From assembly GCA_009692845.1 (NCBI GenBank), contig SHYK01000005.1, positions 1 through 64,000 of the forward strand: 64,000 nucleotides of DNA, in the 5' to 3' direction. This document shows positions 1 through 8,788 of the stretch, piece after piece. A model generated the notes under the pieces. It ran no database searches. It saw only the letters and a list, made by a program, of their open reading frames with translations, and was not told where the DNA came from. Numbering within the stretch: position 1 is the stretch's first letter; the number at the start of each line of letters is the position of its first letter. The stretch comes from Chloroflexota bacterium (GTDB taxonomy: Bacteria; Chloroflexota; UBA6077; SHYK01). Made by a program: the position numbers and the translations under genes.

Positions 1-1
1 T

Positions 2-163
2 GGCACCGAGGTCATCCCGTACAGTCGCATTTCATCGGTGGCCACCAATGCCTTTGGTGGCACGATTTCAATCGAGACCGCATCGAAAACTCACCAGGTT
101 CAGCTGTGGGATCGAAAGCTGCTTGAGCCGCTTAGCGCGAATATCCGCTCCCGCCTGACCTAG
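2..163 (+). CDS. C-terminal fragment of a bacterial PH-like domain protein
   Basis: An open frame enters from the left edge and ends at TAG 161-163, giving 53 residues. It reads as beta-strands followed by an amphipathic C-terminal helix (residues near VQLWDRKLLEPLSANIRSRL), the usual end of a bacterial pleckstrin-homology-like domain. The opening motif (IPYSRISSVATNAFGGTI) fits PH domains of the YokE/SHOCT-associated type. The start and most of the protein are outside the window. The function is unknown; the family call is by eye. Confidence 0.55.
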   Translation, partial: GTEVIPYSRISSVATNAFGGTISIETASKTHQVQLWDRKLLEPLSANIRSRLT

Positions 164-513
164 CCCCCGCGCTGGCACTCTGAACACGCCAGGTCCGCCG
201 AGTGGTGAATCGAGCGCTGAGAAAGTGGCTCCGCTAGGCTACGAATTTGACAACAATCCTGACAACAACCACGTATCCGACAGTAGCCCGCCATAGCCTA
301 ATTGCTCGTTATTTATCCCTGTATGACCGCCTATAGCCTAGTGTATACTCCCTAGCGGCAATTCGTAAACAGCAGGCCGAGGGTTCGAATCCCCCCGCCG
401 GCTCCGCCACTTGGATACTGGCTCTCCTCGATTTCCGCCCTCGCGTGTCTCGACCACTGTCGCGCTCAATTGGGGGAAAGTGATGGCTAGGTGCGCACCG
501 GAGGGCCGGCTCC
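164..513. other. Intergenic stretch with tRNA-like scar
   Basis: This 350-base stretch lies between the PH-like gene and the phosphate transporter. No convincing ORF was found. It contains an AT-richer patch (about 236-360) and then a sequence like the 3' half of a tRNA at 361-409, listed separately. A GGAGGG ribosome binding site at 500-505 serves the next gene. Confidence 0.5.
361..409 (+). repeat. tRNA 3'-end-like remnant, possible attachment-site scar
   Basis: The segment has a Thr(CGT)-like anticodon region (ATTCGTAAA), a T-loop motif (GGGTTCGAATCCC), an acceptor-like GCCGGCTCC and GCCA. The anticodon stem does not pair, there is one extra base between T-arm and acceptor, and no 5' half (acceptor, D-arm) lies upstream. 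It is therefore not a working tRNA as read. Duplicated tRNA 3' ends are typical footprints of tyrosine-recombinase elements, but no integrase is adjacent here, so the att interpretation is an inference. Confidence 0.4.
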
Positions 514-1521
514 ATGGCTGACTCTGCGTTTCTGGGCCTCGTCGCCATACTCATCCTCGCCTTGTGTTTCGATTTCGTCAATGGTTTCCATGACACTGCC
601 AACGCAATTGCAACCTCAGTTGCGACCCGCGTCCTTTCTCCGGGCTGGGCCGTGACCATGGCAGCGGCCATGAACTTTCTGGGCGCCCTGTCCGGCACCG
701 CCGTGGCGACGACTCTGGGGAAAGGCATTGTCCCGCTGGAATTGGCGACCCAAACGCTCGTGCTCGGGGCTTTGCTGTCCGCCATCATCTGGGACTTGGT
801 GACCTGGTACTTTGGGTTGCCCTCGAGCTCCAGCCACGCACTCACTTTTTCCATCGTCGGGGCGGGCATAGCGCTGGCCGGAACCGGAGCGATTCAGGGT
901 GATGGTCTCATCAAGGTATGGCAGGGCTTGGGCTACTCGCCAATCCTGGGCTTCGTCGGAGCGGCGGGCTTGCTCATGCTACTCCGCCGCCTTTTCGCCG
1001 AGTGCTCCCCAATCCGGGTATCCGCGTTTTTCGGGCGGGCTCAACTGGTCTCGGCCGTTTACATGGCTTTTTCCCATGGATCCAATGATGCCCAGAAAAC
1101 AATGGGCGTGATGACGATGGCGCTGGCCAGCTACTACGGTTGGTCCGAGTCCCAATGGGAAGTGCCATTCTGGGTGATCGTGGCCGCGGCCACCGCCATG
1201 TCCCTGGGAACCGCGATGGGTGGCTGGCGCATCATTCGCACCATGGGCATGCGCCTGGCTCATCTGCGCCCCATCCATGGCTTCGCCGCGGAGGCGGCGG
1301 CGGCCACCGTGATCGAGGTATCCAGCCGTCTCGGAATTCCGATTTCGACGACCCACGCAATCAGCTCGGCCATTCTAGGAGTGGGCACGGTTCAACGGGC
1401 CTCGGCGGTCCGGTGGGGAGTGGCCGGTAACATTGTGATGGCATGGGTCCTGACCATCCCGACCTGTACCGCGATGGCCTGGGCGATCACCACTGGCCTA
1501 CGTCTGCTCGGCGGAGGCTAG
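514..1521 (+). CDS. pit: PiT-family inorganic phosphate transporter
   Basis: Low-affinity, probably cation-coupled phosphate permease of the inner membrane, 335 residues. It shows the duplicated PiT signatures: GFHDTANAIAT near residues 24-34 and, in the second half, FSHGSNDAQKTMG, followed by GIPISTTHAISSAILG. About ten hydrophobic helices are visible. ATG 514 follows GGAGGG by about 8 nt. The DUF47 gene next door, convergent on the other strand, encodes the usual PiT partner. Length and motifs are normal for bacterial Pit. High confidence in family; the transported ion pair is inferred from the family. Confidence 0.93.
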   Translation: MADSAFLGLVAILILALCFDFVNGFHDTANAIATSVATRVLSPGWAVTMAAAMNFLGALSGTAVATTLGKGIVPLELATQTLVLGALLSAIIWDLVTWYFGLPSSSSHALTFSIVGAGIALAGTGAIQGDGLIKVWQGLGYSPILGFVGAAGLLMLLRRLFAECSPIRVSAFFGRAQLVSAVYMAFSHGSNDAQKTMGVMTMALASYYGWSESQWEVPFWVIVAAATAMSLGTAMGGWRIIRTMGMRLAHLRPIHGFAAEAAAATVIEVSSRLGIPISTTHAISSAILGVGTVQRASAVRWGVAGNIVMAWVLTIPTCTAMAWAITTGLRLLGGG

Positions 1522-1611
1522 CGAGCCGCGTTGAAGACGGGCAGTAATCGGGACGTTCGGTTCACCGACGATGTGGTATTGACAAAATTCGCACAATGCT
1601 GCCCGAAAGGG

Positions 1612-2256
1612 CTAGGCGTGCTTCACAACGATATTTTGCAGCACCGTGGCCGCATGCTCGGCTTTGTCGGTGGCGCCCTCCATAATCTGGTAGAGGTCCG
1701 CCCATCGGATGGCCCAGGTCAAGGAAGGAATGTCGGTAGCGTTGTCGTAAAGGCTCCCGAGCGCTTCGACCAGAAGATCATCGGCCTCGTTCTCCAGCCG
1801 ATGGATCTCGGTTTTTGACTTCTCGATCATCGTTCTTGCGCGCCGACTGACCAACATCGGCACCATTTCTTTGATTATCAATCCTTGGTCGGCGAGCACT
1901 CGGGCAAAGCGTTTCGCCAGCTCAGTAGGCCGATCCACTTTGTACATGTGCATGCGGCGAGACACGTCCTCGGTCCAGTCCAGGACGTCGTCCAACGCCT
2001 CGGCCAGCTCCGAGATGTCTTCGCGATCCAGGGGTGTGATGAAGGTGCGGTTCAAAGCCGCGAAGATCTCATGGGTAATCTCGTCGCCCGAATGCTCGAT
2101 GTCCTTGATCTTGCGCGCCTTACGCTCCACGTCGATGTAGTTTTCAACCAAATCGAGTAGGGCGTTTGATCCTTCGGAGACGTTTGCGGCGCTTTGGTTG
2201 AGCAGATCGAAGAAGCGCTCTTCCTGGGGAATGAACCGGAATAGATTCGCGACCAT
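1612..2256 (-). CDS. DUF47 (PhoU-like) family protein, Pit accessory
   Basis: A 214-residue all-helical protein of the DUF47/PhoU-like class, predicted cytosolic. Acidic helices such as LVENYIDVERKARKIKDIEH and EHSGDEITHEIF match the metal-binding E/D-rich helices of this class. DUF47 genes typically lie next to pit and are thought to modulate the transporter; that is the situation here (convergent, 90 bp apart). ATG 2256 is preferred over ATG 2268 because GAGGAG lies about 6 nt upstream and overlaps the longer reading. The role as Pit regulator is inferred from family and context. Confidence 0.85.
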   Translation of the reverse strand: MVANLFRFIPQEERFFDLLNQSAANVSEGSNALLDLVENYIDVERKARKIKDIEHSGDEITHEIFAALNRTFITPLDREDISELAEALDDVLDWTEDVSRRMHMYKVDRPTELAKRFARVLADQGLIIKEMVPMLVSRRARTMIEKSKTEIHRLENEADDLLVEALGSLYDNATDIPSLTWAIRWADLYQIMEGATDKAEHAATVLQNIVVKHA

Positions 2257-2396
2257 GACACTCCTCATAAGTTAGGGATATCTCGCGTCTCGTTTAGGGT
2301 CATGGTAAAGCATCCCAGTTTGGCACGCTGATTCCGTTTCTCATCGCGACGGCGAGTTATATTGATGCCAAGGTGCATTCGGCCGGAGGAACAACC

Positions 2397-3512
2397 GTGA
2401 ACCGAACTGCGGGGTTGGTCATCACCTGCTCCTGGCTCGCTCTCTGCGCAGCCGCTTGTACCGACGTGGGGTCGCCCCGATCGGCGATCAATGGCGCTGG
2501 CTCAGAGCTTCGCCCTGAGACGGCTGGGGTCGCGGCCCGGCGGGCTGCACAGGATGACGCCCCCAGCAAGCCCGACCCTGCGAGCTATCGGGTTCAGGAG
2601 TACCCCATGCCGAGTCCGGGGAAAGGGCCTCACGATATCTGGATCGGTCCGGACGGGCTGGTCTGGACTTCTGAACAAGCGAGCAATCAGGTCGGAGCAT
2701 TCGACCCTGCGACCGGAAATTTTCGCTTTTGGGACGTGCCGACGTCTCACTCGGGCCCGCATGGTTTGATGGTGGACAATCAAAACCGACTGTGGCTGAC
2801 GGAGATCGATGCAAACAGGATCGCACGTTTCGATCCGGTTGAGGGAAGCTTTGTGGAGTTCTCGATCCCGACTGCGCGATCGGGACCTCATACCCCAATT
2901 GCGGATGGAAACGGACTCTGGTTCGCAGTTCCGGTTGGGCCAGATGGCGTCTGGTTCACCGAGCAGAGCGGCAATCAGATTGGGTTCCTGGACGCGGTCA
3001 GTGGGCAGGTTCGGGAATATCAAGTTCCAACCCGAGGAGCAGGTCTCTACGGCCTCAGCTGGGCGCCGGATGGATCGCTGTGGTTTGCCGAGCTACAGGG
3101 CAACAGGATCGGACGCCTGGATGTCGCCGACGGGACGATAGCTGAGTACGAGCCGCCAACTCCTCGTCAAGGCGCGCGGAGAGTAGCTGCGGATAGTGAG
3201 GGTCGCATCTGGTTCACAGCGTTTACCGGCGGCTATTTAGGGATGTTCGATCCAGCCAGTGGTTCATGGTGGGAAGCAGCGCCGCCGACCCGCGCATCGC
3301 AACCGTATGCGATCGCCGTGGACCGCTGGGGCGTGGTTTGGTTCAGCGAGTTTCAACCCCATCAACTGGGACGCTTCGACCCCGAGACTGGCGAGTTTCG
3401 CGAGTATGCTTTGCCGTCTGGGGCCGGATGCCGAACTATCGTGACTGACGCAGGAGGTACGGTTTGGTGTGCTGCTTCCGGCCGCGACAGCGTTATTGCG
3501 CTCCGTCCCTAA
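2397..3512 (+). CDS. Virginiamycin B lyase-like (Vgb/SMP-30 type) beta-propeller lipoprotein
   Basis: A 371-residue secreted lipoprotein with a seven-bladed-propeller pattern. GTG 2397 follows GGAGGA by 6 nt. The N-terminus is a lipoprotein signal with the LCAAAC lipobox, then a low-complexity linker to about residue 70. Repeats of the form GPDG-(V/L)-WFTE...NxIGRxD recur about every 40 residues, as in streptogramin B lyase and related NHL/SMP-30 propellers. One blade contains a small extra segment (DGNGLWF followed by GPDGVWF). Many such proteins are not antibiotic lyases, and I could not confirm the catalytic His/Glu set, so only the fold is claimed. It stands alone between pit and rplI. 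Confidence 0.72.
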   Translation: MNRTAGLVITCSWLALCAAACTDVGSPRSAINGAGSELRPETAGVAARRAAQDDAPSKPDPASYRVQEYPMPSPGKGPHDIWIGPDGLVWTSEQASNQVGAFDPATGNFRFWDVPTSHSGPHGLMVDNQNRLWLTEIDANRIARFDPVEGSFVEFSIPTARSGPHTPIADGNGLWFAVPVGPDGVWFTEQSGNQIGFLDAVSGQVREYQVPTRGAGLYGLSWAPDGSLWFAELQGNRIGRLDVADGTIAEYEPPTPRQGARRVAADSEGRIWFTAFTGGYLGMFDPASGSWWEAAPPTRASQPYAIAVDRWGVVWFSEFQPHQLGRFDPETGEFREYALPSGAGCRTIVTDAGGTVWCAASGRDSVIALRP

Positions 3513-3834
3513 GGCTCACGCTCCGGCCGAGACCGGGAACCCGAGTCGTCCATCACAAAAGGGTCGTTGACTGAGGGTCTTTACGGACCGTCGCATGAAG
3601 CCACTCTCTCTCGCGGAGCTCGTCCCGACCCGGTGCATAAGTTGTGGACAGAGTGGAGCGGTGGTTGTGGATCGGCAGTGGAAAGGGTGTTCCTGTGTCC
3701 CAGGGGCCGATGTTTCTCCGCTCGAACCAGCCGGCTGCCCGTAGAATCGCGGCCGTGGCAGCCTATGTTAGGATATTATCGATCATTTGTTCGTATTGGA
3801 TTGCAACGGTTTGGCGCAGCTTGGGGGTATTGCG
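3513..3834. other. Intergenic region upstream of rplI
   Basis: A 322-base gap without a convincing ORF. Two partial DnaA-box-like words (TTGTGGACA near 3642 and TTGTGGATC near 3664) are present but do not form a cluster. The stretch near 3770-3800 is AT-richer (GGATATTATCGATC) and may hold the rplI promoter. GGGGG just before ATG 3835 serves as the rplI ribosome binding site. Confidence 0.4.
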
Positions 3835-4284
3835 ATGAAGGTAGTCTTGCGACGCGAAGTTCCAGAGTTGGGCCAGATTGGTGAGGTCAAAGAGGTCGCG
3901 GACGGCTACGCGCGGAATTACCTGATCCCGAGGGGTTTTGCCATCGCGGCAACCACCGGCGCGCTAGCGGCGGTGGAGGCCCGCAAAGGGGCGGAGCGTC
4001 GGCAGCGAGAGCGGGTCGATGAGGAGAGGCACGCCCTCGCTCAACAACTGGAAGGGACAACGGTAGTGATCCACGCCCGAGCCGGTGCGCGGGGCCGCCT
4101 TCATGGCTCGATCACCCCGACTCAGATTGCCGAGGCGCTGACCGAGGCAGTTGGTCACCCGGTCGACCGGCGCGAAATCGAGGCTTCAGAACCGATCCGC
4201 CAGGTTGGCCAGCATACGATAGTCGTTAGATTGGCTCGAACTTTGAGCGCCAAGGTCACCATCTCCGTCGAGGCTGAAGAGTAG
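3835..4284 (+). CDS. rplI: 50S ribosomal protein bL9
   Basis: Structural protein of the large ribosomal subunit, 149 residues, the usual bL9 length. The N-terminal domain starts with the family pattern MKVVLRREVPELGQIGEVKEV-type sequence and includes GYARNYLIPRGFAI near residues 24-37. A long helix rich in Glu/Arg connects to the C-terminal RNA-binding domain ending in VTISVEAEE. ATG 3835 is chosen over an in-frame ATG 48 nt upstream because homologues begin at MKV. It is followed 106 bp later by dnaB; rplI-dnaB is a common bacterial order. Confidence 0.95.
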   Translation: MKVVLRREVPELGQIGEVKEVADGYARNYLIPRGFAIAATTGALAAVEARKGAERRQRERVDEERHALAQQLEGTTVVIHARAGARGRLHGSITPTQIAEALTEAVGHPVDRREIEASEPIRQVGQHTIVVRLARTLSAKVTISVEAEE

Positions 4285-4390
4285 CCAGCCGTGCCTTTTT
4301 GCGTTAGCCGATTCCCGCCCGCCCTACTGCGTCGCCTAGGCGCCCGCGGTCTACGCTCTCGTCGTCCCAGCGCAATAAAGGTGGTCTCCC

Positions 4391-5746
4391 TTGGCAGTTG
4401 AGCGTCTGGCGCCGCGCGGCGAGTTCGAGCCGCTGCCTCCGCATAACACTGAAGCAGAGGAGTCGGTTCTCGCTAGTCTGTTGATTGATCCGCAGGCTAT
4501 CGAGACGATCGGGACCTTCCTGCAAACATCCGACTTCTATCATCCTCGGAATCGCGACATTTATGCGGCCATGCTGCGACTCTTCGAGCGCCGACAGCCC
4601 ACCGATTTCGTCATGGTTTGCGACGAATTGGAGAGGGGCGGGCAACTCGAGCCGGTGGGCGGAATCGGATACGTGTCGCGTCTGTTGACCGTAGTGCCCA
4701 CCCCGGTTCACGTGGAGTACTACGCCCGAGTAGTGGAGCGTACCGCGGTAATGCGGCAGCTCATCGGCGTCGCCGGTCGCATCGCGGCAATTGGGTATGA
4801 AGACCCGGGCGACATCCGAGTAGCTTTGGACCAGGCGGAGCAAGAGCTATTCCGAGTGACCCAACGGCGGGTGGCGCGCGACTTTCGCCACGTGCGCGAC
4901 GTGCTAGCGGAATACTTGGAGCAGATCCAGGTCTCTTCCGGTTCGGATCCGGTCCGACCTGGGGCGCCGAGCGGTTACATCGATCTCGATCGACTGCTGG
5001 GTGGTTTCCAGAATTCCGATCTCATCATTGTGGCGGCCCGGCCGTCGATAGGAAAGACCGCGCTCGCACTCAACATCGCCCGGAACGCGGCGGTTAAGTT
5101 CAATCTAGCTACGGCTATTTTCAGCGTAGAGATGAGCGCCTCACAGGTTGCCCAGCGGTTCCTGACAACTGAGTCCGGTGTCGATGCCACGAAGATTCGG
5201 GAGGGGCGGCTCCACGAGGTCGAGCTGCGCTCGCTGGGCGAGGCTGAGCGAACCTTGAGCACGTCGCCGATCTATATCGACGATACGCCTGGAATCGGAA
5301 TCACCGAGCTGCGCGGGAAAGCGCGCCGCCTTCACGCCGAGCATCCATTGAGCCTGATCATCGTGGACTATCTCCAGTTGGTGCATGGCAGCTCAACCGA
5401 TAATCGGGTTCAGGAGATCTCCGAAATTTCTCGTTCCCTCAAAGCGCTTGCGCGCGAGCTGGATGTTCCACTGCTGGCGGTCTCGCAGCTCTCTCGAGCA
5501 GTGGAAGCACGAGCGGGCCATGTGCCAATGCTTTCTGATCTTCGTGATAGTGGGACGATCGAGCAGGACTCAGACGTGGTGATTTTCATCTACCGAGAGG
5601 AGGTCTATGACCAGGAGACGGAGCGCCGGGGGCAGGTCGATCTCTACGTTGCCAAGCACCGGAATGGCCCAACCGGGAAGATCTCGCTGCGTTTTGATGA
5701 GCGCACGACTCGGTTTCTGGACCTGGCGACGGAGCGAAGCGCCTGA
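4391..5746 (+). CDS. dnaB: Replicative DNA helicase DnaB
   Basis: Hexameric 5'-3' replicative helicase, 451 residues. The N-terminal primase-interacting domain (LPPHNTEAEESVLASLLID, residues 15-33) is followed by the RecA-like motor: Walker A ARPSIGKTALALN near 215-228, Walker B LIIVDYLQL, and the QLSRAVEAR...LSDLRDSG motif. TTG 4391 follows AAGGTGG and gives the expected N-terminus. The stop overlaps the ATG of the next gene by one base (TGATG), so the helicase and the putative double-AAA+ loader are translationally coupled. Length and motifs are normal. Confidence 0.95.
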   Translation: MAVERLAPRGEFEPLPPHNTEAEESVLASLLIDPQAIETIGTFLQTSDFYHPRNRDIYAAMLRLFERRQPTDFVMVCDELERGGQLEPVGGIGYVSRLLTVVPTPVHVEYYARVVERTAVMRQLIGVAGRIAAIGYEDPGDIRVALDQAEQELFRVTQRRVARDFRHVRDVLAEYLEQIQVSSGSDPVRPGAPSGYIDLDRLLGGFQNSDLIIVAARPSIGKTALALNIARNAAVKFNLATAIFSVEMSASQVAQRFLTTESGVDATKIREGRLHEVELRSLGEAERTLSTSPIYIDDTPGIGITELRGKARRLHAEHPLSLIIVDYLQLVHGSSTDNRVQEISEISRSLKALARELDVPLLAVSQLSRAVEARAGHVPMLSDLRDSGTIEQDSDVVIFIYREEVYDQETERRGQVDLYVAKHRNGPTGKISLRFDERTTRFLDLATERSA

Positions 5747-7161
5747 TGCAGCCACTCGGCGACGTGCTCCGCGAGCTCCATCTCGACGTCACCGCCGATT
5801 CAGGTCCGGAGCCTGAGATCGAGGCTGAACTCCCGGTGTGCCCTCGATGTAACGGCTTCGGCTACGTACGCAGAGACCTGCCGCTCGGCCATCCGGAGTT
5901 TGGTCAAGCGGTCCCCTGTGTGTGTCGGTCGGATGAGCTGTCGCGCCAACGCCAGGAACGGCTTCAGCGGCTCGCCAATCTGGGGCCTCTGACCCGCCTC
6001 ACATTCGATACGCTCATTCCGGACGGGCGCAACCCAGAGACCGAGCAGCACCGGGAGCGCTTCCGACGAGCAATGAGCGCGGCACGTCGTTTTGCAGAGC
6101 ACCCCGAGGGTTGGCTTCTGTTCGTAGGCCCGCCTGGCTGTGGCAAGACCCATCTTGCGGCCGCAGTAGGGAACGCCTGCCTCGACAAAGGCGAACCGGT
6201 GTTGTTCGTCGTCGTGCCGGACCTCCTGGACCATCTTCGAGCCGCCTTTGGGCCATCCAGCGAAACGTCCTACGACGAGCTATTCGAGAACGTGCGCAAC
6301 CATCCCCTCCTGATCCTGGACGATCTTGGGACCCAGAGCGCGACGGCCTGGGCCCAAGAAAAACTGTTTCAGCTGCTGAACACCCGGTACAACCTCAGGC
6401 TTCCCACCATTCTTACGACAAATCGCACCCTGGAAGAGATGGACGAGCGGCTGCGGGTCCGACTCACCGACCCCGATCTGGCCCAGGTATGCTGGGTGGA
6501 GCCACCGCGCTCGCTTGCTCTTCAGCACCTGGGGACGCTCCCGCCGCTGCTTCAGGAGATGCAATTCACGACTTTTTTGCCCGAACGTCCGGGACTCAAT
6601 CGGGAACAGACCGAGAGTCTGCGAATGGCGCTGGAGTCTGCTCGCACTTTTGCCATGGCGCCGACCGGCTGGCTGTTACTGCAAGGGACCTACGGGTGTG
6701 GAAAGACCCACCTCGCGGCCGCGATTGCGAACCAGTGCCTCGAAGTGGGACTACCCGCCACCTTCGTCTGCGTTCCGGACCTCCTTGACCATCTGCGTTC
6801 CACCTTCGGTCCAGAAAGCACGGTGACCTATGACGAGCTCTTCGAGACATTTCGTACGGGGCCGTTACTGATTCTTGACGACTTGGGGTCCCAGAGTGGG
6901 ACCGCCTGGGCTCAGGAAAAGCTGTATCAGCTGTTCAATTACCGCTACAACCATCGACTCCCCACTGTCGTGACGACCAATCTGTCATTTGATGCCCTGG
7001 AACCCCGACTCGCTTCGCGGCTCCGGGACACGAACCTGGCTCGAATCTGTGAAATATCGGCCCCGGACTATCGACGCCCGGCTGGCCAGGAACGCAGCGG
7101 GAGTCGCGCGCAAGCCTACCGGGAGACAGGTCCCCGCCGCAGGCCAAACACGGTCTACTAA
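5746..7161 (+). CDS. Tandem double-AAA+ DnaC/DnaI-like helicase loader
   Basis: A 471-residue protein with two complete DnaC/DnaI-type ATPase domains. Residues 1-65 carry a zinc-type motif (CPRC, then CVC about 28 residues later), like the N-terminus of DnaI-type loaders. Domain 1 has Walker A GPPGCGKTHLAA (about 127-138), Walker B LLILDDLG (about 188) and sensor TTN. Domain 2 repeats the pattern: GTYGCGKTHLAA (about 314-325), LLILDDLG (about 374), TTN and SRLRD. The halves are closely similar, including VPDLLDHLR and TAWAQEKL(F/Y)QL, so this is an internal duplication. The 1-nt overlap with dnaB strongly suggests loading of DnaB. Known loaders have one AAA+ domain. Confidence 0.85.
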   Translation: MQPLGDVLRELHLDVTADSGPEPEIEAELPVCPRCNGFGYVRRDLPLGHPEFGQAVPCVCRSDELSRQRQERLQRLANLGPLTRLTFDTLIPDGRNPETEQHRERFRRAMSAARRFAEHPEGWLLFVGPPGCGKTHLAAAVGNACLDKGEPVLFVVVPDLLDHLRAAFGPSSETSYDELFENVRNHPLLILDDLGTQSATAWAQEKLFQLLNTRYNLRLPTILTTNRTLEEMDERLRVRLTDPDLAQVCWVEPPRSLALQHLGTLPPLLQEMQFTTFLPERPGLNREQTESLRMALESARTFAMAPTGWLLLQGTYGCGKTHLAAAIANQCLEVGLPATFVCVPDLLDHLRSTFGPESTVTYDELFETFRTGPLLILDDLGSQSGTAWAQEKLYQLFNYRYNHRLPTVVTTNLSFDALEPRLASRLRDTNLARICEISAPDYRRPAGQERSGSRAQAYRETGPRRRPNTVY

Positions 7162-7282
7162 GCTTGCCCACTTGGGTCGGCCACTCTAGGCGGATCGGTG
7201 CGAACACCCCATCTCGCGGTATGCTTCGCGCGCCAATGTGGGGACGGGCCAGAGGATGCGGAGCCAGAGGATGCGGAGCCGG

Positions 7283-7571
7283 ATGATGGCGGAAACCATC
7301 GAGCTTTCCTACGCTGAGCTGCTGGGCAAAGTCGGCCCATTTGACGGAGTCAATCGCGTTACGCTCGCCCAAATGGCGGCGTATTTAGAAACGATCGGTC
7401 TGGGGCAGGGCGAATGCCTGTTTCAGGAAGGCGATGAAGGGGACGCGCTTCTACATCGTGGCCCCAGGGTAGCGTCGAAATCCTCCTCCCGGCGACGAGC
7501 GGCCGGGTGGGGTGACTCTGCTCGGACTATTTGCCCTGACCCCGTACCGGAACTTCTTGCAGATGCTCTGA
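7283..7571 (+). pseudogene. Degraded cyclic-nucleotide-binding-domain protein
   Basis: The reading frame from ATG 7283 encodes the first part of a Crp/cNMP-binding domain (LLGKVGPFDGVN, then GECLFQEGDEGDAL). The rest of the domain is spread over other frames: FYIVAPG, then GSVEILLPATSGRVG, then VTLLGLFALTPYRNFLQML, with a stop between pieces. At least two frameshifts are needed, and no DNA-binding domain follows. It lies between the AAA+ loader and the convergent cobU. Probably an inactive remnant of a Crp-like regulator or cNMP-binding protein. Confidence 0.6.
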
Positions 7572-7578
7572 GATGGCC

Positions 7579-8148
7579 TTAAGGCTGTTTCAGAACCAGC
7601 GGGAGCCCGGCAGCCATCAGGTACACCATGTCCGCGGCAGCTGCGACCTGCTGGTTGGCACGTCCTAGCAAGTCTCGGAAGGCCCGTGCCGATGGGTTGG
7701 AAGGCACTACGCCCATCCCAACCTCATCTGAAACCATGATCAGGCTCGTATCGCGCTTGTGCATAACGGACAGGAGGCTGTCGACTTCCCGGTCAACCGT
7801 CTTGGTCAAAGCATCAACGTCAGTTGGGTGGGGCCCGTCTTGGTCGAGATTGGTCAGATGGCTCGCGACCAGCAGGGTGAGACTGTCCACCAGGATGGTT
7901 CGCACCCCCGCGACCTGGTCGGAGATCGCAGTTCCGACGTCCCGAGTGCACTCCAAGGTGCGCCAGGTCGGCGGCCGACTCGCCCGGTGGACCGCGATGC
8001 GGCTGGTCATTTCCGCATCGATTGGGCGGCCGGTTGCGACGAAAAGGACCGGTTCACCAAGTTGCTCAGCCAACTGTTGGGCGAAGGCTGACTTTCCGCT
8101 CCGGGTCCCGCCCAGGATCAAGCTGAGGTGGGCTCGTTTAGTGGCCAA
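7579..8148 (-). CDS. cobU: Adenosylcobinamide kinase / adenosylcobinamide-phosphate guanylyltransferase
   Basis: Bifunctional nucleotide-loop enzyme of cobalamin assembly: phosphorylates adenosylcobinamide and adds GMP. 189 residues. The P-loop GGTRSGKS (residues 13-20) is the CobU/CobP hallmark; [14 protein letters not shown] and the [10 protein letters not shown] motif near the C-terminal third are also typical. The start overlaps the end of gmk by 11 bp, so the two P-loop enzymes are coupled. No other corrin genes are in the window; it may serve in cobinamide salvage. A B12-binding radical SAM protein is encoded at 21.7 kb. Confidence 0.92.
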   Translation of the reverse strand: MATKRAHLSLILGGTRSGKSAFAQQLAEQLGEPVLFVATGRPIDAEMTSRIAVHRASRPPTWRTLECTRDVGTAISDQVAGVRTILVDSLTLLVASHLTNLDQDGPHPTDVDALTKTVDREVDSLLSVMHKRDTSLIMVSDEVGMGVVPSNPSARAFRDLLGRANQQVAAAADMVYLMAAGLPLVLKQP

Positions 8149-8788
8149 CGGCCTTATTTAGCGAGGCGTAACGGGGCGCCACCCGCATCCGCTCACTCCT
8201 AATGATCGCGCGCACGGCGTCAACGGCCCGATCCAGCTCTCCGTCTCCATTGATCACGACATAGTCGAATAGCGGGATCTGATCGAGCTCTCCCTCGGCA
8301 TTCGCCAACCGCAGCTCCAGCTGTTGGGAGTCCTCGGTGCCGCGGTCTGTGAGCCGCTGGCGAAGCTCGTCCAACGATGATGGGGCAAGGAAGATCAGCA
8401 CGGCAGCGGGGATTCGGGCTCGGATGCTGCGGGCCCCCTGCACGTCGACACAGGCCATGACATCGTGGTGTTCGGCAACGGCATCCTGTACCTGCGCAGC
8501 GGGTAGACCGTAAGATCGGCCGTGCACCTGAGCCGACTCGAGGAGGCCTCCCGAGCTTCGCAGTTGCTCGAACTCGGCCTCGGATAAGAAGTAGTAGTCG
8601 ACTCCCTCTTGCTCGCCAGTCCGGGGTGGCCGCGTGGTCGCCGTGACACAGTAATGGAGGTCGTTCTCAATCTGTTGCAGGCCTGCGAGGACGCTATCCT
8701 TCCCGACCCCGGAAGGGCCAGAAAGCACAAAGACGAGCGCTCCAAACCGAAGGCGGAGGGCGCCCCCTGCGTGTTCAGGGATGCTCAG
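8138..8788 (-). CDS. gmk: Guanylate kinase (start codon non-standard)
   Basis: Converts GMP to GDP. P-loop [10 protein letters not shown], the GMP-binding [17 protein letters not shown] segment and the lid/Arg region are intact. The first standard start, GTG 8728, would remove the strand before the P-loop ([10 protein letters not shown]). The frame is open upstream to TAG 8800-8798 and encodes [16 protein letters not shown]. The only near-cognate start there is CTG at 8788-8786, preceded by AGAGG at a 6-nt gap, giving 216 residues, a normal Gmk length. I annotate that start as an inference; 8138-8728 is the conventional reading. The stop overlaps the cobU start. Confidence 0.88.
   Translation of the reverse strand: MSIPEHAGGALRLRFGALVFVLSGPSGVGKDSVLAGLQQIENDLHYCVTATTRPPRTGEQEGVDYYFLSEAEFEQLRSSGGLLESAQVHGRSYGLPAAQVQDAVAEHHDVMACVDVQGARSIRARIPAAVLIFLAPSSLDELRQRLTDRGTEDSQQLELRLANAEGELDQIPLFDYVVINGDGELDRAVDAVRAIIRSERMRVAPRYASLNKAVGH

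Noticed and set aside
309..869. Leftward 186-codon open frame over the start of pit
   Set aside because: Antisense shadow with Ser/Arg-rich low-complexity sequence.
2373..3512. True streptogramin (virginiamycin B) lyase resistance gene
   Set aside because: Only the propeller repeats are clear; the catalytic residues could not be confirmed and the protein is a lipoprotein with a long linker.
3640..3672. DnaA boxes / replication origin near rplI
   Set aside because: Only two imperfect TGTGGA words; no cluster, no AT-rich unwinding region and no dnaA or dnaN next to it.
4304..4843. Leftward 179-codon open frame
   Set aside because: Shadow of dnaB on the opposite strand; no ribosome binding site and no domain.
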